From the NCBI GenBank assembly GCA_018907035.1, contig JACCIC010000002.1, forward strand, positions 7,497,001 to 7,561,000: 64,000 bases of DNA, read 5' to 3'. Shown one piece after another: positions 26,181 to 38,536 of the stretch; position 1 is the first letter of the stretch; each line of letters begins with the position of its first letter. The stretch is from Sycobia sp. Sy_11. Lineage: Eukaryota > Arthropoda > Insecta > Hymenoptera > Epichrysomallidae. Below the pieces are notes generated by a model. The model ran no database searches and was not told where the DNA came from. It saw nothing but the letters and a program-made list of their open reading frames with translations. Both the position numbers and the translations under genes were made by a program.

Positions 26181-28522
26181 TGTTATTGATTTCTTTTGTT
26201 TGCATTTATGACGCGCCTCGTTATCTCTCGTATATCGCTTATAATAAACGTACTTCGTTATATACACATAAATGTTGTTGCTTTTTTTTACACTTATAAG
26301 TTGAAATCCACGAGAGCCGTAAAAATTTAATTCGAGCCCGAGAGACGTTAAAGAGAGGCGCGGTAAAATTATCTTCCGGCTCTTTTCATGAAAATGCGCC
26401 GGTTGTCGTGACTGTTCGCGGAAGAAAACGACCACTGACGTCGGCGCCTATTTTACTTCAGTCAGCGTTTCAAAAATGTTTTGGTTGTTGTGGTGGTGGT
26501 TTTTTTTTTGGCTTTTTGCTGCACGCTGTATGCGATCGATAGCATTGACAGAGAAACGAATCAATCGATTTAACGGAATGCCTGTTTTTAGAAAAAATTT
26601 CGGTTAATTTATATATAATACGGAGAGGAATTCGATATTGAAATCTTGAAATACATCCCGGTGAAGCTTCTGTCCCATTAAAGCAACGTTTGAAAATGAA
26701 TGCAAAATCGAATCGCGCTTGTTTATTATTTTATTTTTTCTCTTACGAAAAAAACTGCTTTATAAACTATATAGATCGAACGAAAACAAAGTAGTACTCA
26801 TAATTGACTAGTTCCATTTTATTTCCGGTTAAAAGAAAAGTCGAGGAAAAACGCTATCGATCGCGGAAATTCATTCGTATAATTCAATTAAAGAAGTATA
26901 CAGATGCGGAAATTCCAGTAAGATTAAGCTTGACGGCAGCATGTAATATCGAAAATGTAAATATTTTTAAGCAGACAATGCATTCCTCGTAGTTTACAAA
27001 ATATGCTGTGATCGATACTTCATTTAATATAAAATATTAATTTAAAACACTAAATATAACTAGCTATATTTACAAAAATATAAATACAACTTAAATTCAA
27101 TCTCAATATGAAACTTCTTAAAGATTATACTATAGAAATTTTTCTAAAATATTTTTGCGATGCTGATTGTGAACATTGCGGTTTTTGGCTAAAATGGAAT
27201 TGCCATGGCGAAATACATTAAAACCGATAAAAACCACGGCGTTTCGAAATTATTTTAGAATATTCGAAAAACTTCCTTTAGAACTTACGTTTTCTTTCAA
27301 AATTATATTTTTTAATAAAATCTGACATAATATAACTGCACAAACCATGATTTCAATTTATTTTTCATGAATTGCGCTAAAACAAATTAATTTTCACCAA
27401 AAAATAATTCGATATTCATAACAGTCCTTAAAAAAACCCGAGTTGAATAACTTTCAGCAAAATTACGTGTGGACGCTTTTTACTAGAACTTTCATTTTTA
27501 AATTACTAATAATGATTATCTCAATTATGCGTGAAGTATGTCGATGGACTCTACAATTTCAGGGAAGATCTTGTATAGTACAAGATACAATATAAATTAC
27601 TTCCTAAAACCGTAGCCAAAGAGTTTCTTATTCTTTTATTTTAAGCTAAATCTTAATCTTATTGGAATTTGCCTATATATATATATCGTCATTGTTTGAC
27701 GATATTGAATATACATTCTGGAGACATTAAAAAAGTATTTGTGCGATTGATTTCGTCTATGGCTCAAAGTCTGTAAAGTAAAATTATACTTTAGAACAGA
27801 TATACATCATACGTTAATCTATATTTATCACATTTAATTCTCTACGAACGAGTATCCCGTAAAGGCCTATTCTACCTTGTCTTTTTGGTAAGCTCGACAC
27901 TCTTTCAGTTCTTTAATATTTGCTATTTATTTGATAAATGAAAAAATCGTCTCTAAGCGATTAAGATCAAAGACTACACGAATAGATCGCGATGCTATAG
28001 GACGTAGCCGCGTCTCTCGACTTATCGAGCCAATAACCCAAAACATAACTGCTTTGATTATCTTCCTTAAGGAAAAAAAGAAGAAAAAAGTAGCCTAACA
28101 AATCGATATTAACGAAGAAACAGAAAATCTCTTTTCTGCCTTTTTTGTTGTTGTTGTAGTTTCTTTTTTTTCTTCATAATATCGTCGCGACAGTGCGCCG
28201 TAACAAGTTTCATAGCGATAAGCTTCGCACTGGATTAACATCAATTTGTCCGTTCGACTAACAGATATAGATATACTTTAAAACTCTCTCACTCTATCTA
28301 ACAGTATAGCTTTGCAATTAAATATAAAAATCTTATCCGCGCGCACGGATCAACTATCCCCCTCCCCCCCCCCACGTATATATATTGTATACGATGTATA
28401 CTTCAATATATATATTTACACTCAACCATTGCGACGAGCCGGAAAAATAATAAGCCGGAAGGAGACTCCTTGCAGCGCGCCCCCATCCTAATCCTCGAAA
28501 CGTCCAGCGCGCACTATATTAT

Positions 28523-28580
28523 GGGGCGATGGTGTGGGGTTGGTCGGGGAGGTCGGGAGGATGGGAGGTGGGGGGGGGGG
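28523..28580 (+). other. Clustered G-tracts, G-quadruplex-prone
   Basis: At least six runs of three or more G occur in 58 bp on the plus strand, including a 10- to 12-base G run near 28569-28580. This is the template strand for Shal and sits about 90-140 nt past the ETRV stop codon. The RNA strand would be C-rich. Confidence 0.75.
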
Positions 28581-28665
28581 AAAGCTCCTAGGATCGGGAT
28601 CCAAGGTACGAGCGCGGCGGGTCCGCGGCTGGGGCGTCGGTTCTGGGACGGACCGGCTCGCAGCC

Positions 28666-29004
28666 TCAGACGCGCGTCTCGTTGTAGGGGCTCGAGCTGC
28701 CGCCGGGCCCGTGGCGGCCGCCCGACGCGGAGGAGGAGGCGCCGCCGCCGCCGCCGCGGCCGGCCGACGACGTCGAGGCCCCCTCCCCGGGCACGCTGAA
28801 CGCGACGTTCGGCACCAGGGCCGGGTCGTCCTCGCCGCTGCTGGAGCCGCCGGCGGCCCGGGACCCGGAGGAGGGCCCGCAGCCGCCGCCGCCGCCGCCG
28901 CCGCCGAGGAGGGCCCGGCCCGCGGGCGAGGAGCCGGGGGGCGCGGCGAGGCCGGCCTCCATCATCGAGTTGCTCGAGGTGCCGAGGATGCGCCGACCGC
29001 GTAC
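28666..29004 (-). CDS. Shal: Shal/Kv4 alternative C-terminal tail by read-through of the donor (ends ETRV)
   Basis: When the donor at 29004 is not used, the frame stays open for 112 more codons to TGA at 28666-28668. The tail starts VRGRRILGTSSNSMMEAG. It has a run of eight glycines at tail residues 34-41 and a second run of five near residue 84, many serines, and an acidic patch (SSSGEDDPALVPNVAFS, about residues 54-70). It ends PYNETRV. The last four residues, E-T-R-V, fit a class I PDZ ligand (S/T at -2, V at 0). GC content here is far above the surrounding intron, and GGC/GCC triplet expansion explains the glycine runs. The long open frame and the tidy PDZ-like end favour a real isoform. 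However, a GC-rich region can stay open by chance, so use in mRNA needs transcript support. Confidence 0.68.
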   Translation of the reverse strand, partial: VRGRRILGTSSNSMMEAGLAAPPGSSPAGRALLGGGGGGGGCGPSSGSRAAGGSSSGEDDPALVPNVAFSVPGEGASTSSAGRGGGGGASSSASGGRHGPGGSSSPYNETRV

Positions 29005-29157
29005 CTGGTAGCGCTGGGGATAGCAGCGTCCGCAGCAGGACTGCAGCAGGCCGCCCCGGGAGGCGGTGCTGTGGGCAGGCGAGGTGAGTGGCGAGGGCGA
29101 GCCCGGCCTCTTGGGGGCCCCGTTGTACGGCACCTCCATCTCGACGAACTCCCGGTC
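29005..29157 (-). CDS. Shal: Shal/Kv4 potassium channel, penultimate coding segment shared by both isoforms
   Basis: This segment encodes 51 residues that follow the LEKTT end of the previous exon without a frame change. It starts DREFVEMEVPYNG, equivalent to the NHEFVDEQVFEE stretch after LEKTT in vertebrate Kv4.2. It continues with a Pro/Ser-rich stretch (PKRPGSPSPLTSPAHS), which holds several SP/TP sites that could be phosphorylated by proline-directed kinases. It ends in a Cys-rich piece, LLQSCCGRCYPQRYQ. The acceptor is CCTGTTACAG before GAC (AG at 29158-29159 on the plus strand). An internal donor, TACCAG followed by GTACGC, lies at 29004/29003. Using it joins this piece in phase 0 to the exon at 8841-8966; ignoring it gives the read-through tail at 28666-29004. 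The preceding intron is about 29.9 kb. Confidence 0.93.
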
Positions 29158-31055
29158 CTGTAACAGGAAGCGCTTCGTTTTAATGGGGGGGCACGGCTAG
29201 GACTGCGCCGGGGCGATCGATCGTAGATGGATAGCTTTAATCTTTCGTTCTGTGACCTACTTTGCGACTTCGGTCCGCGGCGCGGCGGAGGAGAGCCGCG
29301 TGAAGATCGATACTGAATCTTGCATAAGCTTTAAAATACTCTCTATCACCCTCTCTTTTTATCATCTCCAGATTTGAGCCAGTGGAAAACTGCGCGCTTG
29401 TTTAGATCTCTTTAGTGCTCGGAGAATTTAAACTCTCCTATACTTTTAATGGAGTATAACGGCTTTCAGTTACAAAATAAAAAAAGAAAAAACATTTAAA
29501 ATACGCTAATGAGTACTGGATAGAATAGTTATTTTCTGAATTGAACTTGTACATAGGATTGGTGGTGTGCAAAAACTCCTTCAATTGGAATCACTACCAG
29601 CTGTTATAGATAATATATTATATGTCAGCTTCTAATTTACTGTAATAGGATACAGATGATACAGATGAAGCAAAGGGGCTCGAATGTTAATGTGTTAAAT
29701 TCTGCGAACGGAGGAAGTGGAATTTTCACATATCAAACGAATTGAACAGTTGAAAATCAGTAATATGCTCCAATTTTACTACCTCTTCTCCTGTCGTAAT
29801 ATGCGTTTTCAACAATAATTTAAAATTTGAGCTCAATTGATTCATCGATATCATTGAAATCCAGCGATAAATGAATTCGAAGTTTCTAACTACTTCCCGT
29901 CAAAGTTTTAAGTAGTTTCGAAAAGTCTTACATTCCTGAGCTCACAGTTCATAACCAATACATATAGTTAAATGAAAAAATTGCCATATTTACGTATGCA
30001 TTAACATATTTTAAAGAACTTTTTAAATATTAATTTAATGATGGTGCTGCTCATTCAGTTTTTCTTACTCGTTGGGTTGCTTTCAAATTATAATTGAACG
30101 AGCGATTAAATATTTGAATTTGTCCCTTCTTTTTAGACAAAACATGACAAGTTATATATCAATATCATGAATCTATAATATTTCTAAAGATCCGTTTGTC
30201 AAGAATTTGAAAAAAGCATAAGTCAGTGAAAGTTTGTCAAGTCAGTTATTTAAAAACTATGCCTCGCCGCATTTCCGGCTCAATTCCACCACTAACCATA
30301 AAGCAAGATTTTAATTTTAACATTTCCACGTATCTTATCGCGCTTACGAGCTGTCTAGGATAATTTTTTTTTTTGCGTATATTAATCAAAAATAATTCTT
30401 GCCTCGAAAACTGCGGGGGACCGCGCAACGAGAATTACGAATTACGAATCGCCGCGCGATGCGCCGCATAAAGGAGGCGGACTGGGTTATCAGCCCCGAG
30501 TTATTCGACTCCCGGAATTCGCATTTAGGTCATACCGGGCGAATAATCTTTTTCCAGCCACGAAAACAAATTCGCATTATTCCTTCTCCCACGCGACTTC
30601 ATTATTATTTCCAGGAGAAAATCTCTGGCATATTTATCCGCGAGAATAGCTGCGCGTGCATATATGCGCATACACATATACATACATGTATTTCTCGTAC
30701 TGAATGGAAAAATGAATTAGAACGGTCGTGGAAAATTCTCTGCGTTCTTAAAAATTTAATCTAACGCTGCTTCTTTTATCATATATTACCGCCCATTTGA
30801 TCATTGCAACTTTTAATGAAAGCACGTTCTTTGTCTTTGCAATACTAACTTGAAATTCACTCTGTAATGTGCAATTGATATGTTTATTTTTTAAACCTTT
30901 CAGTCACTCTCTAGAAAATAAACTTCGTCGAGAAGTAAACATATAATACGTCCCCGATGTATAGTTTTCCACGGCAAAACCTATTTTCTATGTGACGTCG
31001 TAAATCTTACTTGTTAATTTTTATGATAATATCAACTTTTGTCATATATATATAG

Positions 31056-31057
<2 letters not shown>

Positions 31058-31104
<47 letters not shown>
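31058..31104. repeat. (AT)n microsatellite
   Basis: A perfect AT run followed by GATAGATAGATA. The region 29300-31057 is AT-rich intron without a supported gene. Confidence 0.95.
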
Positions 31105-31107
<3 letters not shown>

Positions 31108-31520
31108 TAGATAGATATGATATATTTATATTGAATATTGAAATATCGGTTAGAGAATATAATTACGATTTTTTACCGATTGTTGAATCATATACGAAAC
31201 TTAATATCAGAGAATAAACAGAAAGGTTCAATTAGTTTCGGAGCTATCGATGTATTAAAAAATGCTAGAATATAGTCAGTGCATACTTTCGAATCTTCAG
31301 TATGTACGCAGCATTGAAAAAATATACTACAGGCAGAAAGTAACTGACAATGCACAATGCGCATTAAAATAGTATTCAAGAATCGGTCCTTTGTCGAAAT
31401 TGCGACAGTTCCTTTGCAGGACAGGATTTTATTTATTCCCCGCGCCTCGGAGATAAAAAGTGCTCCGATGCGAATCCGAAAAATCTCGACGCGCGCATTG
31501 AAGTTCCCACTGAACCCTAA

Positions 31521-31537
31521 CCCCCCCCCCCCCCCCC
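31521..31537. repeat. C17 homopolymer
   Basis: An uninterrupted run of 17 C residues; a shorter C-rich patch follows at 31633-31650. This is a likely place for length error in assembly. Confidence 0.9.
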
Positions 31538-32138
31538 GCGCTATACATCGAAATTTCCCTTTGCGCGACAAAGGCGCGCGCGCACCCGACCGTTTTCTTC
31601 CGATGCCTGTAAATAACGCCGGCTATGTTTCTCCCCCACCCCCCCCCCACTCCCCAACGACAAATCCGTCACGAGTTTGTCGCGTTACGTAACACGTCGC
31701 TTCGGGATATTACATACGCGTGCATGTAGTGCAGAGGCGCATAAAGGAACGACTGGGGGGGGGGTCTTTTGTTTTTGTTTCGAAAGCAGCGTGGAGGCGG
31801 GCAGGACGAAGATTTATCGCGAAAACATTGACAAATTTACAACCTTTTCCCGCTATCTAGCACTTGGGCCAAAGTCATTTTTACGACGGGCCGATAAAAC
31901 TCTTAAGGTACTTTACTCCCTTACCCTTCCCCCCTCGTTACGCTTGGACCTACTGCGGAATAATGGAGCCTAAAATACTGTTTGCCTCGCCCGATGAGGA
32001 AAGAAAAAAAAATTCAGGAAATCTCACCTTCCGACACTTAACGCGGTTAACGTCGCATAAAGCAAACTCGTTTGTTCGGATCTTCATACTAAAATCGTGT
32101 ACTAAAAAAGAGAGGGCGAGCGGGTGTAGCGATCGGTA

Positions 32139-32174
<36 letters not shown>
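32139..32174. repeat. (AT)n microsatellite
   Basis: A perfect AT run. Another AT run of similar size lies at 32630-32676. 32680-35000 has no supported gene. Confidence 0.95.
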
Positions 32175-32177
<3 letters not shown>

Positions 32178-32628
32178 CGTTCGACGGAAATTCGGGCGAA
32201 TAGACGCGGCGGTCGCTAACCGATAAATATCCGAAGCAATCGCTCCGCGAGACGAGCGGCAGCGGGAGTATAGTACACGGGCCATTTACATGCCTCCCGG
32301 GAGAGTGAAGAGCGAGTGCGCGGGCGAATTTTTTTTTTTCCCTCTCCACTTGTTCCTTCTCCTTTTATTGCTATTTCGCAATCGTACAAGCTGTAAAACC
32401 GGATGAATATCGAGGGATTGGCGCTTCGGGCGCCAGTTTTGTAACGCGAATGAGCGGCGTGGAACGAAAGATTAAAACTATTCCAGAACGACAATATATT
32501 GCGTATAGATATATATATATATGTATCTTTTGGGGCGGGGATGGGGGGAATTGGCGGCTGTAGTAATGATAGGCTGAAAGAAAAATTGAAACGTGCAGTT
32601 TATTAGATTTTACGATACATACATGATG

Positions 32629-32680
<52 letters not shown>

Positions 32681-35437
32681 TAAAGAAGTTTTGCCGCACA
32701 AGTGAAAAAACAAACGCTTTTGATTCTGCTGAGCTTCAAATAGTTTACTTTCGAAAAGAGCTTTAAGGCGAAATTTGACAGTACTCTTACAATTTATTAA
32801 GTAGAATAATACGTACGTAAATCATCTTTAATGACTCTCCTGTTGTTTTGTATTCCAGCCCGAGTCTCGGTGACTTTATAATTTAGTGAGAGCTAATATT
32901 GAAATGATATATTGGCCTCAGTTGTAAATAAATGATTACAACAATTTATGTCGCTTCAGACTCTTTCCTGTAGATACAGATGAAAAAAAAAACCTTTTCA
33001 TTTAACAAAATCTGGATACCCGCTTCAGTTCTCAAGTACTGTCTAATACGCATGCAGTTTTTTCAATTGTTCGACATATTTATACGAGTTATTGTATAAA
33101 ATTATTTATAATTATAATATTTTCTACTTTTACAGTACACATATCATGCAAATCATTTTTATCCCTTTTAATTGAAAAAAATGAACGTGATTTATGGCCC
33201 TTGTAATTTCGGTTTACAGTCATACGACATTCTTTTTAATCATATTTTTACTCTTTATTAATTATAAGCACCCCCCCCCCCTCCGAAATTCCCCTTTTCT
33301 CCAGCGGCTCGGGCGCATGCCTTTTAAAAATAGAACAGACTGCATGAAAAATTTATGAAATCTTCCAATAAATTCCAGCCCGCTCCGGCCTGTCAGCTTC
33401 ACTAAATTTACTTACCTTAAGATCGACTTTAAAATAAGCGCATAGCAAGCGGATTGGCGAAGGTCCTTGGGCGGTTGGGTACGGTTATAAAAAGTTCCTC
33501 AAGCCTTTCTGCAGTCACTGTAAAATCTTATCGGATGAATATTTGTTGCAAAAATTCAGAAAAAGAAAGAGAGCGGTCCGATATTAGACGTCGTTATGAA
33601 ACGCTAATGGGAATCAATGAACAAAATGTTGTGTTTTAAAGATAAAGACCTTTTTTATATACAGGTATTATAGTACACCAAGTGGAAGTAATTTAAAGCA
33701 TTTTTTCAATAGGTATTTAAAAGAAGCATAGGTCGAGGAAGTTTTCGTAATTTAATTCCAAGTGGTATATCGAATGCTTTATCATAGTGGGTCTAAGGCA
33801 TATTCGTTTCGACAACATTTCGATAATTAATAATTTATAAATTGAGTGATTAAAACAAAATGTAGACACGTGAATAGTACATGTAGGCGGGCGCAAATTG
33901 CAGCGAATCAAAAGAATATAACACGTATAAATGTCGTACCTTTACTGCAGTAATGTTTTTTTTTTCGATACATAATCTTATTCGGGTATCTTAGCCCGAA
34001 AAAAACCCCCGCTGGCAAGGTCAATCAGATATCACTATGTCTGCTCACGTGACGATCGAAATTTTGTAATATACTGGATTCTAACCTACCAATTGCAATA
34101 TCAACAATAGATATAAGAGTAGACAGAGTGTACCCCGTAATTTACCCAATCAATGTGATGAAGAAAGTACAGTAATTTAAAGAAAAGAATTTCGGTCTGT
34201 TCTTAGGTCTTTATGACTTGAAGGTGATTTTGTTGCTCTGGTAGTGTAAAAGAAAAAAACTTTGATGTGAATGTGAATGCGTGTGTGGTATGCAAAGCAC
34301 ATACGCAGTTATGAGTGAGCATGATTGTCTTACTATCCAAAATTTTAATATATGTTGTCGGCACAAACTTGCTCAATGACGTTAACATGTCATAGAAATG
34401 CCACCTGCGTTGTAACATATAAACTATAGACAAAGTGTACAGAGCATGCGTATGAAAATAATCCCCGATGCCAAGACTGTATGAAAATAAGTATAAATAT
34501 TTCTCTCTAAAAAAGATGGGGAACAGCTGTGCTTTGCCTATACGTATTACCGGCGGTGTCTATCACTGTGCGTATATGATGTAAACACAGCCATAAAATG
34601 TACCTCACTTTTAGATGATGATCCACACATTTATTTAGATGTATATTCATTAAATAAGAGGCCATGTGTACTCGGATTAACATATCTGAACCGAGCGAGC
34701 GATGCCTTTAATAACAAGGAGATAAAAAAAAAATTAAGTAAATACACGCGTGTCCAAATAGTATTATCTACTGTATAAAAAGTAAAGTTGCTTTTTGCTT
34801 CCTTTAACTTTCAATTTTCAAAATTTAGAGTTCAAGATATCCTGTAAAACCGACGCTAGGAAAATGAATTTTCATCCCATAAACAGAAGTAATCAAAAAT
34901 TAAAAATATTTAACAAACATATATTCCAATGAATGGTATATATTGTATGATATTCATCGGCTATCTTTTACCGAAGCATAAAATTAGGACAGTTTGATCA
35001 GAGATATTTCGTAATTGCAGCCAAGCTTTGCCTGCCGAGTTTTCAGGAATCGCGAGCTCCCACGCCCGCGTTAAGAAGGCGTCCACGGCCATTTTTCTCC
35101 CCACCCTAACGTGTCTAGCCTCGAACGATTTTCTTCACTTTGCGCGATTGCCCCCGTCATTCGTACGTTTTAGCCGGATAAAAAGGGCGGGCTTCGCTCT
35201 CCCTTTCGAGACTCGCTGCAGGAGGCGCGCGCGAACGAAATTCACCGCCCGAAGAAGCGTGCGAAGGCGCGAAAGGAGCGGAAGGGAAAAAATAGCTCCG
35301 CGGAAAAGTACAAAATGAAAGAAGAAGGGTGGAGGGGAAATAGAGCACGAGCGCAGTCGAGCGAAAGGAGGTGCAGTCTGGTTTTCTTCATATAAACCGC
35401 GTGTATGAAAAGCAAGTATGCGAGAGAAAGGGGATAA

Positions 35438-35439
<2 letters not shown>

Positions 35440-35488
<49 letters not shown>
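35440..35488. repeat. (GA)n microsatellite
   Basis: A GA run with one GGA interruption at about 35472; the pre-mRNA strand is CU-rich here. Confidence 0.95.
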
Positions 35489-36479
35489 CTGGGAAAGGAG
35501 CGGTAAAATTGAGAATGCGAATTTTTCAAATAACGTCGACATTGCCGGATGACTTCCCGCTTTCGATCATCGATGAAATCTCTCTCGCTCCCTTTAACTT
35601 TTTTTCCATTCGTCTTATTCACTTGTTCCCGAATCCCCTGATTTCTTAAGCGTGCCTATTTCGTATTCGCTTGATTTTTAGATCGGAATTTTCCATTTCG
35701 AGAAAAATTCGCCACTTCAACGCTTGCCTCGTACACTCGATTTGACAAAATTTAATTCAAAGCATTCTACGCGACTAATTTGAAATCGCGCCCTTAGTCG
35801 TGTGACTTGGGTGATTCAAAAGTGCTCGGCAAATGTCATCGAAGAGATCGACTGAATTCGTTCGCGAACAGAGGCGCGTGAAAATTCAATTCGCCCGTCG
35901 TGTCGCGCGACGCGTGCCGATGGATTCACGGGCGCGCCTCGTGCGCAAAACAAAAATTTAAATTGTCGCGCTTCACGAGGGCAAATATCCGAGCTCACGA
36001 CGCGCGGTCGCGGCGTCACTTTGATGAGAATCGTAGGATGAGGTTTTTTTTTTTTTCATTTATACCGACGTAAGCTAATCGCCGCATGGTAGTAATTATC
36101 GTATAATTCATTAATAAATCACGGCTTTGCTTTATTTTGATATTTTTGAATAACAATGGCTTGTTAAGAAGCTCGTGTGCCATTTTGAGTATTTTTTTAG
36201 CGTTATGATTTACGTTCTTAGCATTAAGTATGGCGACGTTAAAAAAAAAAAGTTGTATTATACATATAATCTCGTTAAAGTCGATAAAAAAACTTTTCTT
36301 TTCTTCTCGTTTCGAGCTTTCTCCATAAATTATGTATCATATTATACGCATTGCGTAAAACACGAGAGCGCAAAATTACAGAGTGTCCCGCTCGACCCAG
36401 TTCATTTGTACGTAATTTCGAGTATACCTTTCTGTTTTATGATTAGTGGTGTATTTGTATGCCCGCGTTGAAATCGCGA

Positions 36480-37830
36480 CTTGGACGTTTTGTTTTTTAA
36501 CTTTAATTACTCAAATAAATTAAAACATTTCAATAGAGAGATATTAATTAAAATTATTGGATGCCATTACATTCTACTTTGACAGATTGACAAAACTTAC
36601 ATTGATTAATAATGCACGGTGATTTTCCCTTGAAACGAAAATTTCTCATTACAATGTAAAATATGTTGTATAATATTTTGAAATGCTTTGTAAACATTTA
36701 CATTGTAACCGAAGCCTTTCTCAAATAATGTTATCATTAATAATTTTGATCCATAATAAATTACTAGCAATATAACGCTAGTGGCATAAAGTTATGTGGG
36801 TTATTTTCAATTGTAAATTAAAAAAGAAAGCTAATATTTAATATACTCACAACAATGAGAATGAATAATTAGTACTGAAAACATCAGTTTTATGACGATG
36901 AAACGCGATATACAATTTTGTACTTTAATGCTATAACTATGACAGAATAATGGACGTAAATTAGATTAATAAAGAAAATAGATGTGGCTTGACCTAAAAT
37001 TCCATATCCAATCTATCAAATCCATATTGCATCTGTAAATATTAGGTGTCAAATGGATTTCTCATAATATTACAAAATTACATTTGATAATTCTTTATAT
37101 TTGATAACATAAATTAGATTTGATAATCTTGGACTGTGAAAACATATTCGAATTTCGATTAAAACGAATTTCTCAAATTGTCATATTTCTAAACAATATT
37201 ACCAAGGCAATGCAATAATCATGAATTGCTAATTCGAAGACAAAAAATAGTTAATAATATAAAAATGATAATTAATAAGAAATACGCTAAAAAGTCAGGA
37301 ATTTTTTCGTAGTACTGATATTACCCTATGAACGCAAATATTTCCGAGTCATTTATTTCTATAATTTCTATGTCGTCATAATTAATTTAAAAACAGATGA
37401 AATTTAATTTAAATTCAACAAATGCAGTCGGTCTCTTCTCAAGAGAATAAAGAAGGTATTTACATTTATAATTAAATAACCTTGTCAGATTTTTCTTTAA
37501 TAAATGTAATATTTTCTAATGTCAGATTATGTTGTTTTTTTTTTACAAGCAAACTGTCTATCATCCTTATACTATTCCAAATCCAACATTTGGTTTTTCA
37601 AAGTAATTTCAATTTTTCAATTAATATTGAAGAAGTTTATTAAATATCGTTGAATAACAATCATCACATTTAGAAAAATCTCATTATATTCCAAAAATAT
37701 CATTATATTTACAGTCCCATTTTTCAAGCTTAAAAGCGCGCCCTACTTCGAAATTGAAAATAATTGGCAATTTCTACAATGCCGTTACAGCATCATTTTT
37801 TATTTGTACATTTTTCCCGAAGAAATAATT
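36480..37830. other. AT-rich intron stretch, nothing seen
   Basis: No open frame of note, no repeat longer than short AT tracts and no splice-bounded coding sequence. Confidence 0.6.
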
Positions 37831-38406
37831 TCAAAGGCCTAATGAAGCCGAACGGTAAGAAATCCAGTACCAAGTTTTCAATGGGATTCCGAAAACTTTT
37901 TTGGCAATAAAAATCTTTCTTACATCCGATCCTGGAAAATCGAAACACCGCGGCAACGTCCAGACCCGAGCGGTTTCTGGGGAAAAGTTCTTATCGGGCA
38001 GCATTGGCCGTCCCGCCCAATCAGGTATATAGACTTTCAAGTAGCTCGAAAGCGCCCGTGGAATGACGGATCGCTGGCCGGAAACCGCGGACTCGTCGGC
38101 CGAATGCATTGAACCATGGGCGAAAAGGAAATTTATCATAATTAAACGAAAAATTGACGGAAGAAACTGGCGCCGTGTATACTCTATCGGAACTAACGGT
38201 ATTGAGGTTCGAAGAATCGCTTTTTCTTGAAAATCAAAGTTTATTCCCTGCACGTTTCCAAAGAGGAAAGTTACATTAGACAGAATCGAAAGGGAGTTAC
38301 ATACGCCCCCGCCCCCTCTGTCCGATCGCGGCTAACACACTCGGTATCGATGAAAGCCTGCCGCGTTTCGGGCAACCGCGCCAACCAACTCCCGTACGAT
38401 AGTTTT

Positions 38407-38408
<2 letters not shown>

Positions 38409-38452
<44 letters not shown>
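38409..38452. repeat. (AT)n microsatellite
   Basis: A perfect AT run, followed 38 bp later by a CT run at 38490-38536. Confidence 0.95.
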
Positions 38453-38455
<3 letters not shown>

Positions 38456-38487
38456 CAGCCAACGAATAAATCAATCGATCCGTCAAA

Positions 38488-38489
<2 letters not shown>

Positions 38490-38535
<46 letters not shown>

Positions 38536-38536
38536 C
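38490..38536. repeat. (CT)n microsatellite
   Basis: A CT run with one TTTC interruption. 39050-41950 downstream is AT-rich with no gene seen. Confidence 0.95.

Larger units (their letters stand above)
8967..29004 (-). other. Shal intron preceding the distal last exon (about 20.0 kb)
   Basis: This intron is bounded by the donor GTACGC at 29004 and the acceptor TTTTTCAG at 8967-8974. Its first 339 nt are also coding in the read-through form. The rest holds AT, GA and CT microsatellites, GC-richer patches near 11280-11520, 12690-13120, 16730-17420, 18480-18990 and 22320-22690, and T-rich tracts. I found no nested gene, transposase ORF or tRNA in it. Confidence 0.8.

Noticed and set aside
28534..29163. 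A 209-codon plus-strand ORF rich in Gly, Ala and Arg
   Set aside because: It is the antisense shadow of the GC-rich Shal exon and tail; the minus-strand frame has family similarity and splice sites.
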